From Rostratula benghalensis (lineage: Eukaryota; Chordata; Aves; Charadriiformes; Rostratulidae): a DNA stretch of 64,000 nt. The notes below the pieces were generated by a model. It made no database searches, was not told the DNA's origin, and was given only the letters and a program-made list of their open reading frames with translations. Positions 37,858 through 49,208 of the stretch are shown here, in pieces. Numbering within the stretch: the stretch's first letter is position 1; every line of letters starts with the position of its first letter. The stretch is from the NCBI GenBank assembly GCA_013399305.1, contig VXAI01000019.1, forward strand, positions 1,331,034-1,395,033, written 5' to 3'. The position numbers and the translations under genes are program-made.

Positions 37858-40800
37858 CTCCTGGAAACATGGTTTCCAGAAAATCTGTGCCTTCAAATAC
37901 TTCATGCTGAGGTGTCTAAGCTCTTCAGCCTAGATAATGTAATTCCTAGTTCTTTTTATTTATCAATTTTTTCCCATATGAAGCCAATATTAAGTTGCAG
38001 ACAAATCTTTATTTTTGCTAGACTAAGATAAAGTCTGAAGTGGCATGATTTGCAGCTGGTTCAATGCAGCAGTCACCGCACCTCAGGATACACAGACTCT
38101 ACTAATGGTCTTTGTTTTCTAGTGTCTATCTGGACAACAATTTTGCAATAGAGATAAATGTCCCGGTACTCTATATTTCTCTAGAAAGAGAATATTAAAA
38201 GTATACATAAAACAGAAAACACACCTTTCTGTTCCCTTCTACTGACAACACCCTGTCATGAGGCAAAATTTGTGGAAAGAGAGTCTAAGAACATTCGTTT
38301 AATCAATATTATCAACGTCACCACAATAAATAGGTAAGAGTAGTTGCAAGCATAACAATAAGAACATTTTTTGGAACAAAAGCAATTCTAAAGCCTTGAC
38401 TGAAGTCCATGTTAAATGCACATTCTTCCTGAAAAGAATAATGCTACTGTTTTTTGATGGAAGCTACACATTAGAACTAGAGAAAAATATTGACCAGTTT
38501 GCTGTCAAAAGTTGTAGTTGTGCCAAAACTAAGATGCTTCCATGGAAGTATTCCAATTTCTGACCACTATTATAAATACTTGGGAAACTGAAGGGTCTGG
38601 TCTCTCTGCATACTAAGCAGCACTGGTCTCCAAATATTTTAATGTGAGTGGAATATCTTGCAGTGTTTGATCCTAAAGGAACTACATCTCTCTCGATAAT
38701 ATCTTCAGAATAAAATTCCAGTGCTGAATATGTCTCTCTAGATGGGCAAAAATGAGAGAAGAGGCTCTGTCAGAGTAGGAACCCAAGCTAGATACCGTCT
38801 TACGAATCCGCGATCCAGAAGAATAGTCAGTCCTGCACTATTACATTTATGTCTTGGGGGGTCAACATCCCTTAGTCTGATAAACTAGATAGGTATGAGG
38901 ATCCACAAGTTTACCAGTCAAGACAGATTGTGCAAGATATGAACTAGAACTAAAAATGTAGTCTCACTGGAAGCTTCCCTTAAAAGTTATTCAAGGATAA
39001 AAGAGTTACCCTGAAAGAGAGATGAACATTGCACAAAGAATATTTTCCACTAAGAAATACTGGTCACTTTTTTTTTGGTTTTAGTTTTCAATAAATAAAG
39101 ACAAATGTAAGCTACAGTTATAAACATCTGAAAAAATGAAACTGGAACAATACTTTAAAAAAGGAAATGAATATAAAGCACTAGTTGTGAAGAAATGGTG
39201 CATTGTTTGAAAGTACGTCAATATAGTCCTTCCTTTTGATTCATCTGGTGGTTTCAAGACATTCTATAAATCAACCAAGTAGTTGTGTTCTGGAGCAGTG
39301 GATAATTGTGATATCATCTCTAACATTGTATGACATGTGCTGGCTTTTAAAACTGTAGCTTCTGTAAAAGCTGGATTTGGATCATTACATTGTGATTTAA
39401 TAGAATGTCATTCCTGTTTAGCCAGATTATGAACCATTTATTCATATACATATTTATTAACTCACCTGTTTCATCCCAGCTAAAGGTTTCAGAATTTCAG
39501 TGCTATGCCAGTCCTGCTGTGAGTGCAATACGGAATTAATCTATGAAAGTACTGATACTGATTTAGAGTGGTGTGGCTGAATGTTCTGAGCAATTTAGAG
39601 TGTAAGATAAAGTGGTCTCAGTTTAGGAAGATAATTCTGGCAGCTGCATTGGGTACTTTTTGCAGGATGTGTGAACAGTCCAGACCTCTTGACTCATTAT
39701 CGCATGCCACCCATCCAGACGGTATTTGCTCAGAGAGGGCACATTCCATGCACAAAGGCAACTCAGTTCATTCCACAACTTTGTAGTCCAGAGAAATATA
39801 AACATTGATATATCTCCACCCCGTTCTCATCACTTCTGTGTGACAGAAACATGGTCTCCTGAAGTTTATCATCCTACTAAAAGGAGAATCCTATTAATAG
39901 AATGGATCAAACTCCAAAGTGATAAATTTTCAGCTGCCTTTCATTTGTTAACTGTATAATTGGCTCTTGCTTAATATTAAATGAAGGAAAATAATTTGAA
40001 CAATGAAATTCTTCTGTTTCCTTTTTTTTCCACCTCCCACCAAATCTCTTTTGTTACCTAATAAAATGGTTTATCATTATTGCATGCATGCAGTGCATAA
40101 CAACTGATGAAAATGATCACACCATAGAGCTCAACAATGCATAGTGAAGGATGTTTCGTTTTATTTTCTAATGCCTTTTATGACAGCATACCCTGGCAGA
40201 GCATATTGATTAAACAACTGATAATGCCACACTGTAAAACATGAAGGTTCTTGGTATTTTATAAGGAATCAGCACTCAAAACTGAATTGGACTGCTCCTA
40301 CCTGAACACAGTCTTTTGAAAAAAAAACTTCAGTCAGAGTCCCCTTATTACTTATTCTCTGAGATCACTATGCAGTATGCTGTACCTCACTTTGCAGGCA
40401 GATAAAAAGATGAAAGTGAAATCTAGTCATATGTCTCTAGCTTTCTGGTAATAATGTTCTTAGTATTTTTTAAAATTCTGATGTCATATATGAGTTCAGT
40501 CTACTGAAATAATGCTTTTATGTTGCTTCAGTTCATTACTCTGTGCTGATCTTATCACAAGAACGTTATTCACTCCTTTCTTTGATAATTAATATTGATT
40601 GCATGTTAGTCTGTGAGCAAGTAAAATGGCCTTCAGTCTCAGTCAGTAGAAAATCTACTTAGAAATTTAATAGTTATTTCTTTTCACATCTTTTAGCTTG
40701 CTTAATGGTGCACTTCTCTTCCCCAAAGGCAGTTCTTATTGTAGTTAGAAGGTGATGAGTAGAGGAGGGAACTAATTTTATTGTTGCCCATCCACAATTT

Positions 40801-41330
40801 CATTTGCTTGCTAATGCTTCCACCTGAATCTTTCGAAGCAGATACAACATGAGAAAATGAAAGAGAATGTGAATGAATTTTTTTGAAGCCCCCAAAGTCT
40901 ATTGTAGATTCGTTGTTTGATTATTTGCACTTGTTCCTTTCAAAGTTTTTCTGTCAAATGTAACATAACCTGATAATCGGAGCTCAAGCAGTATAATTCT
41001 TGCTTTTCAGAAATATCTCAATAAGGTCATCTTTAACAAAATATATAAAATTGTTCTGATCAAAGTAGAGGAGGTCCTGAACTAAAACCCCAGCTTTGAA
41101 GATTCCTGAGTTGTACTAGCACTGACTTCTAACTTTTCATCTCAATCCCACCATGACATTTTTGGAAAATGTATAACTCATCATAAAAAATAATATTCCA
41201 AATAAATGAAAGTGATAGAGCAGATTATTTTATGTTACAGAGAGGGAAAAAAAGAAAATAAAAATATGAAAATAATTAAAAATATGAAGTAAGACATAAA
41301 CTAATTAATACTGGAGGAATACTTTATTTC

Positions 41331-41343
41331 TTTTTTTTTTTTT
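41331..41343. repeat. Poly(T) run, T13
   Basis: Thirteen uninterrupted T after 'actttatttc'. Confidence 0.85.
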
Positions 41344-42024
41344 AATCATTTATTGTTTTATATTTTTAGTCAGAAAGTAATCTGGATACATACATTTAAA
41401 AACAAAGATATGTATCCAATGAGTTCATAAACTTATGAGTTTGACAACGATCAAAAAACCATGGCTTTGAAAATGGAGAATAAGGAGCTCCAGAAATGAT
41501 GCCTGTTTTGCTAAGCATAGAATTGAAACAGGGTCCTAGAAGACTGTCTCAATGTACTTAAATGTCCGAGAATGGTAGATGAGGCAACAATGTGACCGAG
41601 AAAAAAACCACATTAAAGTATATTATGTTATGTAGACACAATGAAAAAGAATATTAATTAATAGAAAATACACTTTGATGGTTGTGTTTACCACCAATGG
41701 GTATTTCCTCACAAAAGCACCACCATTTTACAAATGTATTTTATATTCACCCATATACTGAAGAAATCTAGTGGGTACCCTGCAGATTTGGGGTGATGTT
41801 TACAACCCTAATGCTGGAGCATGTCTGTGTATGAATATGGTTAAGATATTTTTTGCCTTTGACAGCACACTTGTTTCTGCCTTTCCCCCACGTATAAATC
41901 AGCTGAGAGACAGAACCAAAGGCTACATTAGCATCTAGTTTGCCAGAAAACTATCCTGATAAAATGTAGAATAGATGAGAAAAGTAGAGGAAAAATGATA
42001 CAGCAACATACAGCACAGATAGCC

Positions 42025-42046
42025 TTTTTTTTTTTTTTTTTTTTTT
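42025..42046. repeat. Poly(T) homopolymer, T22
   Basis: Twenty-two uninterrupted T. On the minus strand this produces the lysine runs seen in three overlapping short frames (41928-42164, 41935-42117, 41951-42136), which are artefacts of the homopolymer. Confidence 0.9.
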
Positions 42047-42584
42047 GGAGTGGGTAGCAGTGATAGATAGGCACTGGAACACCTGGCTGGCCACAGTTCC
42101 CTGGGGGCACTCTGCAAATAGCTGACCTAATTGCATGTGCTGGGATTGCTGTTAAAGTCAGCAATTGCCAACAGTTTCCAGAGAGCAGTATCTAAGGAAT
42201 TTTGTTAATTCCAAATTGTGGGAGAGTCAATTCAAACATTGCCATGAGCAGAAATTATTTATGTTCACTTTACTAGTCTTATATGCACACTATTCTTTTT
42301 ATACTCTGCCAGCAAATGGGCTAATCTGCCAACAGAAATATTCACATGTGGGAGGAAAGAAAGAGTAGAAGCTGCATGTCAGCTAGTGTCAGGTGAGGGC
42401 AAAAAGCTCAGAAGGATACAGTCACAACAGAAGATAGGTGGCCCTCCAGCTACTTCTGTCATGGCCACAGTCATCCAAAGCACACAAAAAATACGGAACT
42501 AAAAGTCTCTGGTGAGTACCATCTTCACATCAAATAGAAGAAATCAATGTATTTTTTAGATAAAAGTAATTTTTACATCACCCA

Positions 42585-42870
42585 TAGATTTTATAGCTGG
42601 AGGGGGTCATTAAGAACATACATTCTGAGCTAGTGAAGACCACAGAATTTCAGGGAGTGATTTATTATCTCAAAAACTTCACCTGGATGAGCTAGCACAG
42701 TTTAGAAAAATATCTAATTGTCTTGATTTAAATTCTACGTGAAGATGAGGATACACATCATCTATAAATCAAAAATTTCAGAGATTAATTATCCTTACTG
42801 TTAAAATATAAGTCTTATTTCTAGTCTTGATTTGTATAACTTCAGGTTGATTCTTGATATATAATAAGAG
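42585..42870 (-). mobile_element. Ancient CR1-type LINE 3' region, minus strand
   Basis: The plus strand follows the antisense tail of an old CR1 group found across sauropsids: 'catagattttatagctgg', 'gggggtcattaagaac', 'agaccacagaatttcaggg' and 'agtgattt'. Then come 'gatgagctagcacag', 'tttagaaaaatatctaat' and 'tcttgatttaaattc', followed by 'attaattatccttactg', 'ttaaaatataagtc', 'ttatttctagtcttgattt' and 'gtataacttcagg'. Every block is present in order with few gaps, so the assignment is firm despite divergence. It is non-coding 3' sequence only. Confidence 0.82.
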
Positions 42871-45059
42871 AAATGGAGGTTCAGAATGAGAGTACTCCTA
42901 CAAGAATCCCAGGTTGCAGAAGATATTTTTTTTTCTTTAAATAAATGCCAAACGTTCCTCCTAATTTTAGATAATCCCAAATAGTGTTAAACACATGATT
43001 CATGCACTTATAGACATTTTTTTTTCCTAGACAACTCAAGACAGTTGTGGGACTGAGATGTAATGAATAGTGTTTTGCTAAGAGGACCATGAATCTATCT
43101 ATTAGGAAGTTGACGCTATCCTCAGGAAAGAAGAATTGGCAGGGTATTACTGGGACATCAGAAAATAGATGTTTTTCCATTTCTTACTTTCTGGTTTCCA
43201 CCTTATGATGTAGATGCTTGTGTAGCTGCTCTTGTTGCCATCCACATATCTGGCCTCCAAATCAAAATACAGAAAAGTTCATCAGGTTTCTTCTGTGTAT
43301 TGATGTGGTTGAATGTACACTCCTTGGTTCTCCAAGTTGTGAGAGTGAAATGGAGACTTTTGACTTTAAAACACTAGGTTATCTGGGGAAAATATTTTCA
43401 AATAAGCTGGGCTTTGAAGTGTAGCCATTTACATGCAGAAATGTTGAAGTATTAATGTGGAAGTCCACAAGCTCAAATGGATCCAATGTGAGAAGAAATC
43501 CTTAGCTCTTTAAAGTAAACAGAGTTTGAAGACAGACAGCAGCAGGACTAGAAACTGCCGATACATATCTGATACAACTGAGACAAAGAAGTCCTAAAAG
43601 AACACCCATATTTGCAGAGAAAAAATGCATCAAATTTTATCTGTCATTATTTGGATTTGAAAGAGTAAAGTCAGTCTCAAGATTAGTGTTCATATTGGTG
43701 AAAGAGTGTGGGAGCTTCAACTGCCTGAGTTCAGTACAATATAACACTTAAGAAAGCTTAGCAATACAAAAATGCGTCATCTGACAATGGTATTTTTATC
43801 CCACTATCTGAATATTCAGGCACTCTTCTGAGAACAAGAAGTTTATCCTGAGAAGCAGAAGATAAGGCTATGAATCAGCTGGCATTTTTTTTTAGCCAAT
43901 GAAAATATTGACTGAGCCATCACTCTTGGATTTTATACTCCAAATATAGTTGCATTCCAAATCAACTGTTATTAAGTAAATAGCTTATTGAACTCATAGC
44001 TAAACAAAGGAGTCTGCTCAGCATACATATCTCCAGAATTTATAGGCTTGAAGCAGGATTAGTGAAATACCATTATTTGTTTCATCATCATCTTGTGCCA
44101 TGGAGAATGCTATGATTTTTTAATTCATAGTTATCTATTTCCGTCAGTCTCAAATAGAACGTTTTTCTGTCAGTTGTGTAAGCTGATATGAAGTTATTCA
44201 CAGCATTTTACTAAGTAAAACTACAAATATCAGTGCCTCTAACAAGTAAACCCAATTCTTTCCAAGAGAAATAGCTTTTGCTGCCTGAATTTGGGTGCCA
44301 TGTCTACCCCAGTTTAGGATTTTTTGGTTTTGAATACCGGTGTGATATGAAAGTGAGCACTGAATTCCAGCTCTGCCTCACTGATATGTTGAATGCCGAA
44401 AATGAGCACTAGTCTTCCCATCGAGAATTGTAAATCTACCATCACGTATGGTATTTGGAAATTTGTTTGCTGGCTCAAGTGTCTTATCATAAAACAGTTT
44501 TCAATTCAGTATACTGACATTTTAATTTGTCTGTTCTTTACTGCTCAGAATTAAGGAAGGGGCATCATTCCAAGCTATTTCTCCAATATAATTTAGAAGC
44601 AACATGCCTTTTGACCTCTGAATTAAACTGCAAATCTCTTTGCATACACAGTATTTTGCAGTGCTGAGTTACTTCTTACATTAAATCTCCAGCTGGTTTA
44701 CTTTACCACTGAGAAAATGCAACCACTTGTTCAGCAAAAAGGAGATTACTGTAAAATAAATTAGCTTTTTCAAGGAAATTAAAGGTTTATGGAACACCTT
44801 GATTCAATGTAGAGCTTCATTGTTATTCTAGAACCCACTAGTTAGCTCAGCACAAAGCATCTTTATTTATTTTTATTTATATACATAACAAGGAATATCA
44901 AGGTCAAGATTTCTTTGAGGAATGAAATGATGTGAAATTGCTTTGAGTTTATTTACTTCTCACAGTCACGTTGAACAGAATCTATTATGCCTACCATATG
45001 TGCAGCCGTTAAGCATCTGACCAAAGACCTTCCAAAACATCTTCACTTCTATTATCTTT

Positions 45060-45160
45060 GGACTTAAAACAAATGCATATTTTTCACCAAAATTAAAGGA
45101 CTAAAATGGTGTGCTCAAGGACACACAGATCATGGCCAAATATGGGTATGTCATAATCAT
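45060..45160 (-). repeat. Possible MIR-like SINE trace
   Basis: The plus strand reads 'aaaggactaaaatggtgtg' then 'ctcaaggacacacag' and 'atcatggcc'. The second block matches the antisense MIR core 'cccaaggtcacacag' closely, but flanking similarity is weak. This is a low-confidence call that a profile search would settle. Confidence 0.3.
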
Positions 45161-46053
45161 GATGGAGTGAAAAGAATTCGTGAAAAAGAAGGAGTGGAAA
45201 AAATTTTGGCAGGAAAATTAAAAGGGCCATCTCAAAGGAACTGCCAGCTCAACAGAATACTATTTATCCTTACAAAAAAATCCTATGAAACTTTAAGGGT
45301 AATATTGCAATAAAGGTTTGGTCTTGCTCATACTAGAGTCCATACCCATGTTGCAGTTATTTTTCAAGGACGAGGAATAAATGCATGTTATTTCTTGAAG
45401 TACTTTGGGGATAGAGTAATAGAAATGAATGACAGTGTTTTCTTTCTAGAATTAGACCCCGAGTTGGGTCAATCATTGTCTTTTCTGTTCCTGAAGGGAT
45501 AACTCCATTCACTCTATCCTCTGCCTGTTCCTCACTCGGGAACCAAATGGTGTCACACTGCTTGGAGCTCATTTAACCTCCCATGGCCACCAGTAAGACA
45601 ATCAATCTTACCTACTTTAATGCCTCAATATTGGTCTCATAGCAAAGGCAGTGACAGAGAACACAATCTGCCCCAGAGTTTTTACACATAAATTTAGATA
45701 AAAAAGTATTTGTTAGGTCACATGTAGACATGGGGCTGCAGTCCCATGAACAAGTTGCTGCAGAGGAGACAAAGAAGTGGGTTTCAGCACAGTGCCTATT
45801 CTGTGGCCACCACTCATATTTATTGCAAATCTATTTTAATTAGGACTGCTTTCAGTGAAAGCAGAGCATGCAATGGAGGAGCTCAGGCCAACTTGAAAAA
45901 CTACCTCCCTCCATCCTATTTTCTAGTTTGTTGTGTACAGATTCTTTCCTTTGTATATGCCAACTCAGTGCAATTTATGTGTGGTCCCAAGAGATTGCCC
46001 ACAGCAGCATTCAATATGCATATTTTGTCACCTGTTTGGTTCTCAGCTATACT

Positions 46054-46076
46054 AAAAAAATAAAAAAAGAAAAAAA
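46054..46076. repeat. A-rich low-complexity tract
   Basis: A runs broken by single T and G over 23 bases. Confidence 0.85.
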
Positions 46077-46281
46077 TCCATGCATTTATGCATGTGAAAA
46101 GAGCAGAAGTCACTGCTAATGAATCTGCAGATAGGCATAAAAAGAAAGGGTTTTCTTGAGCTGGGTCAACCCTGAACAACTTGACTATGTTCAGAAGTTT
46201 GATGAAGACTCAGCATCCATTGCGAAGTCTGACAGAGATACGTGCAAGAATCCATGTGGTCTCACAGAGCCTACAATCAAA

Positions 46282-46321
46282 TGTAACCTTATTTGGGGTT
46301 TTGTAACCTTATTTGGGGTTT
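46282..46321. repeat. Perfect tandem duplication, 2 x 20 bases
   Basis: The unit tgtaaccttatttggggttt occurs twice head to tail with no mismatch. Perfect identity suggests a recent replication-slippage or duplication event. It falls inside an otherwise unrecognised 93-codon frame (46156-46437), where a 20-base insertion would shift the frame, arguing against that frame being coding. Confidence 0.95.
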
Positions 46322-47365
46322 ATGAAAGCAACGCTAGCTACGGCGTGGCCCTGCACAAATGCAATGACACAAGTTTTATTTTGTTTAAAAAACCACATGA
46401 ACTGTTTGTCCATGTTGCTGTGGACTCTCACATCTAAATTACATCTGTTCCTGAGTGGGTAAAATCCATGTGCTGCTGTGCTATGTCACATATCGTTACT
46501 GGGGCTGATTTGCATTGGATTGTTTTTACCTTTCCTGACATGACTCCTCATAAAAGTAATATTCACATCTAGGAACTTATCTGCAGACACAGGATGTTTG
46601 CAGTGTGTTTTCTTTTTCTTGACAGAACCATTCTGTTATTCAAAAAGCTTCATCTTAAAAATACTCAACCAGTCAGTTTGGGGCAGATATGAGATGGGGC
46701 TGCTGGAAACATGATAGGATGATTGAGGACCATGAGGTAGAAGGAAAGGTTGCATTTCTTATCCCCTGTATAATTTGTAAAACAGGATGTCGTGAATAGG
46801 CTCTTTAAATTCCTATGTACATGGAGAAAAAAATCTAAATTATATTTGTGGTCCTAATTAATGTCATAATGTGACATTGAATCCATGTCTGCATGCTAGG
46901 GTCTTACCTATAGGTATGACACAGACAGTATGAGATTTCTCCCATGTATAAACTGCAAATATTTTAGTGGGTAAACACCAGTCACTTAAAAGAACAGACT
47001 TCAAGCAGGTGGTATTTAAGAGCTCAGTTATCCTCTATGTAGACAGACTGTCATTTTCTGTCACCATCTAATTATTTTTTCATGAAAGCTAGAGATGTAA
47101 GATCAGGGAATGGATCTGATTTTGGCTCTGAGGCTCCAATGAAAGTCTTCACCTACAAATGAAGTATTGCAAAAGACTTGTGTTGTCTCACCTGCTGTAC
47201 TTGCTCAAGTTGCTTATGACTGGCCTTGCAGCATGTGTTGTTCTATAACAAACCCACTAAGGTAAAAAGCCAACTTGTCAATATTTAGATCAAGCCAACA
47301 GAAAAATTATCCCTTGCTTCCTGGTAAGAATGGGGCACTCTGCAGAAACCCTTTCTTCACCAGTC

Positions 47366-47893
47366 TGCAGTGGGTTGACCCTGACCAGTGGCCATGCACC
47401 ATACAGCCCCTTGCTCACTCTCCCCACCCTGCAACGGGACAGGGGAGAGAAAAGCAAAAGCAAAAATGAGAAAACAGTGAAAGACAGTTTAATAAGTGAA
47501 GGAAAGAGGAAGGAAAAAAAATGCACAAAATAAGTGATAAAAAAGCATTCACTCTACGTGTCCCACAAGCAGACTGATGGCCAGCAATGTTTACCTCCCC
47601 CAGAATACACTCTCCCCAGTTTTTTTTTGTTGAACATGGTGTTATATATTCCTTTGGTCCCATCTGGGTTTGTCCTGGCTGTGTCCCTTTCAAAGTCCTT
47701 GCTCATCCCCAGCCTACTTGCTGGGGGCAAGGCAGGGCGGGGAACAGTGAGAAATGAGGAAAGCTCTGGGGCTGTTTAGCAGCAGCCCAAACACTGGTGT
47801 GTTATCAACACTGTTTTAGCCACAGATCCAAAACACAGCGCCACAGGGGCTGCTATAGGGAAAATTTACACCTTCCCAGCCAAACCCCGTATG
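47366..47893 (-). mobile_element. Solitary endogenous-retrovirus LTR (avian type), minus strand
   Basis: The plus strand runs from 'tgcagtgggttgaccctg' to 'cccagccaaaccccgta', which are the antisense ends of an LTR type I recognise as common in birds. Inside, 'ggtgtgttatcaacactg' and 'ccacagatccaaaacacagc' are the typical antisense 5' part of that LTR. Read on the minus strand there is a TATA-like aatatataac at 47641-47650 and an ATTAAA-type polyadenylation signal at 47488-47493, in the expected U3-R order. No gag, pol or env of the same element is attached, so this is a solo LTR left by recombination. Its 5' edge (47893) lies directly against the Ty3/Gypsy-like fragment. A clear target-site duplication is not visible. 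Short open frames on both strands here are shadows. Confidence 0.85.
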
Positions 47894-49100
47894 GAGCCTT
47901 ACTCTTCCATTTTTTAAAATTAATCCTTCTACTTCAACTGAGCATACCCATTTTGTCTTTTAGCCAGGTTAGCAGGGAAACTAAAAGGTTCCAGCACTAT
48001 CTTCACCTTCTGTAGGTGTCCCTCCTATACCTAGATAAGTCAGTGACATAGATCACTGCATTGAGGTGTGCATCTCTGGCTAAGATAAATTATTTTCTCC
48101 ATCAGTCTTGGAAATGCTGCTGGAGCTTAATATAAATTAAATGGACTGCTAAAACTAGCATGCCTCACAGAGTGCAGAAAAGACAGTTGGCTTCTGGAAT
48201 CTGGGAAGCCAAAAGCATCTGCAAATATCACTTGGTAAGTCAAGTTTAGTTACGTATTGGCCATCACCCAAGCCCAGTAGCGTTTCATTAATCTGAGGTA
48301 TTGGATGTACATCTGAACCAGATATTACATTTAGCTTCCAGAAATCAATACAGAAATCAGATATGCTGGTAAGGTTCCGGAACTAATGTAATTAGGCTGC
48401 AGCATTCTCTGTGTAATGCTGTAATGACTAACTGTAGCCTCTTCCATAATTTGCCTTTTACTACATTCCATAACTGTTCAAGATCTGAGTCATTTGCAAA
48501 ACTCTTCCAGGTTCAGGTGTTTCTGCTGTAGAAGTAATCACATCCAAAAGCTTTTAATTAGCTATCTAAGTTCTCCATGCTGCCCAAGAGCTAGGTAATC
48601 CCAAGTGGTATTTCTGGTCCTTTCATCAGATTTGTGAGGTTCCAGCTACTTCTGAAACAAGCTGCTTACCATGTGTCTTCTATGTCTACCACTCTTTCAG
48701 GATAGTAACATGATAAATCTGAGCCCTTCACCATTTCTTCACTAGCAATTTTTTTTTTTGCTATATTTCCCTTCATGCCCATAACTTCAAAATTGTTTGG
48801 ACCAATAATTCATTTTCTCCAATGGAAAAAAATACCCAATTGCCTATTTCTGTATCAATAACAGGGTAATCTTATTAAAGAATTCCTCTGAGTGTTGCTG
48901 CTGACTGTAGGGTTTTTTTTCCAGTGAAAGGACTGAAAATGCTTTGTATTTTTTTTCTGTCCTAGTACATGCAGTATAACATCCTGATTTGCGGTCCCTC
49001 ATTTCTCTCAGGATTCCTGAAGGTGGGTCAGCAGTCCCTGCAGGCTGCTTTCCAGAGAGTATCATGAAGGGTGAAAACCCTGTAAAATCTTTCAAATTTA
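47894..49100 (-). mobile_element. Degenerate Ty3/Gypsy-like pol fragment with integrase upstream of reverse transcriptase (Gmr1-like order)
   Basis: Reading the minus strand from high to low coordinates, the following are seen. (1) TGFSPF followed by L.GKQP.G at 49083 down to about 49040, like the conserved C-terminal part of Ty3/Gypsy integrase. (2) QIYHVTILKEW at 48721-48689, like the end-of-integrase motif of these elements. (3) DNA resembling the reverse-transcriptase N-terminal block at about 48420-48370. (4) FCIDFWKLN at 48358-48327. (5) APAAFPRLME at 48126-48097. (6) HLQKVK at 48018-48001. The polymerase aspartates cannot be read, and stops and frameshifts interrupt the path repeatedly. 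Protease, RNase H, gag and LTRs of this element are not visible. Integrase before reverse transcriptase is unusual for Ty3/Gypsy and fits the Gmr1-like group. The downstream side is cut by the solo LTR at 47893. Confidence 0.65.
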
Positions 49101-49193
49101 GAAGATCTTACTGATTGTGATGTTCAATGATCGTTCGCTTTTGAAATGTTTTGTCTAGTGTACATTTGCACCATGCAAAAACAATGTCATGGG

Positions 49194-49208
49194 AAAAAAA
49201 AAAAAAAA
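49194..49208. repeat. Poly(A) run, A15
   Basis: Fifteen uninterrupted A on the plus strand, just upstream in sense of the Gypsy-like fragment. It reads as poly(T) on the element's own strand, so it is not that element's tail. Confidence 0.9.

Larger units (their letters stand above)
37858..42584. other. Unique noncoding stretch
   Basis: No gene or repeat family is recognised. It contains a T13 run at 41331-41343 and a T22 run at 42025-42046. A CpG-bearing patch near 38800-38830 is unexplained. Open frames are 78 codons or less, three of them created by reading through the T22 run as polylysine on the minus strand. Confidence 0.5.
42871..47365. other. Unique noncoding stretch with a 20-base tandem duplication and a MIR-like trace
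   Basis: No gene is recognised. Open frames reach 105 codons (45746-46063) without domains. A perfect 20-base tandem duplication lies at 46282-46321 and a weak MIR-like trace at 45060-45160; both are listed separately. A-rich low complexity lies at 46054-46076. Confidence 0.5.

Noticed and set aside
37521..37910. 129-codon plus-strand frame rich in F, L and Y, membrane-like
   Set aside because: It is antisense to the decayed CR1 region for most of its length and then runs through a poly(T) tract; the hydrophobicity comes from T-rich codons.
47290..47779. Several overlapping short frames on both strands
   Set aside because: They lie in or across the solo LTR and are shadows of it.
48844..49095. 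83-codon minus-strand frame as a cellular gene
   Set aside because: Its start carries the TGFSPF integrase-like motif in line with the neighbouring pol fragment, so it is a piece of the retroelement rather than a gene.
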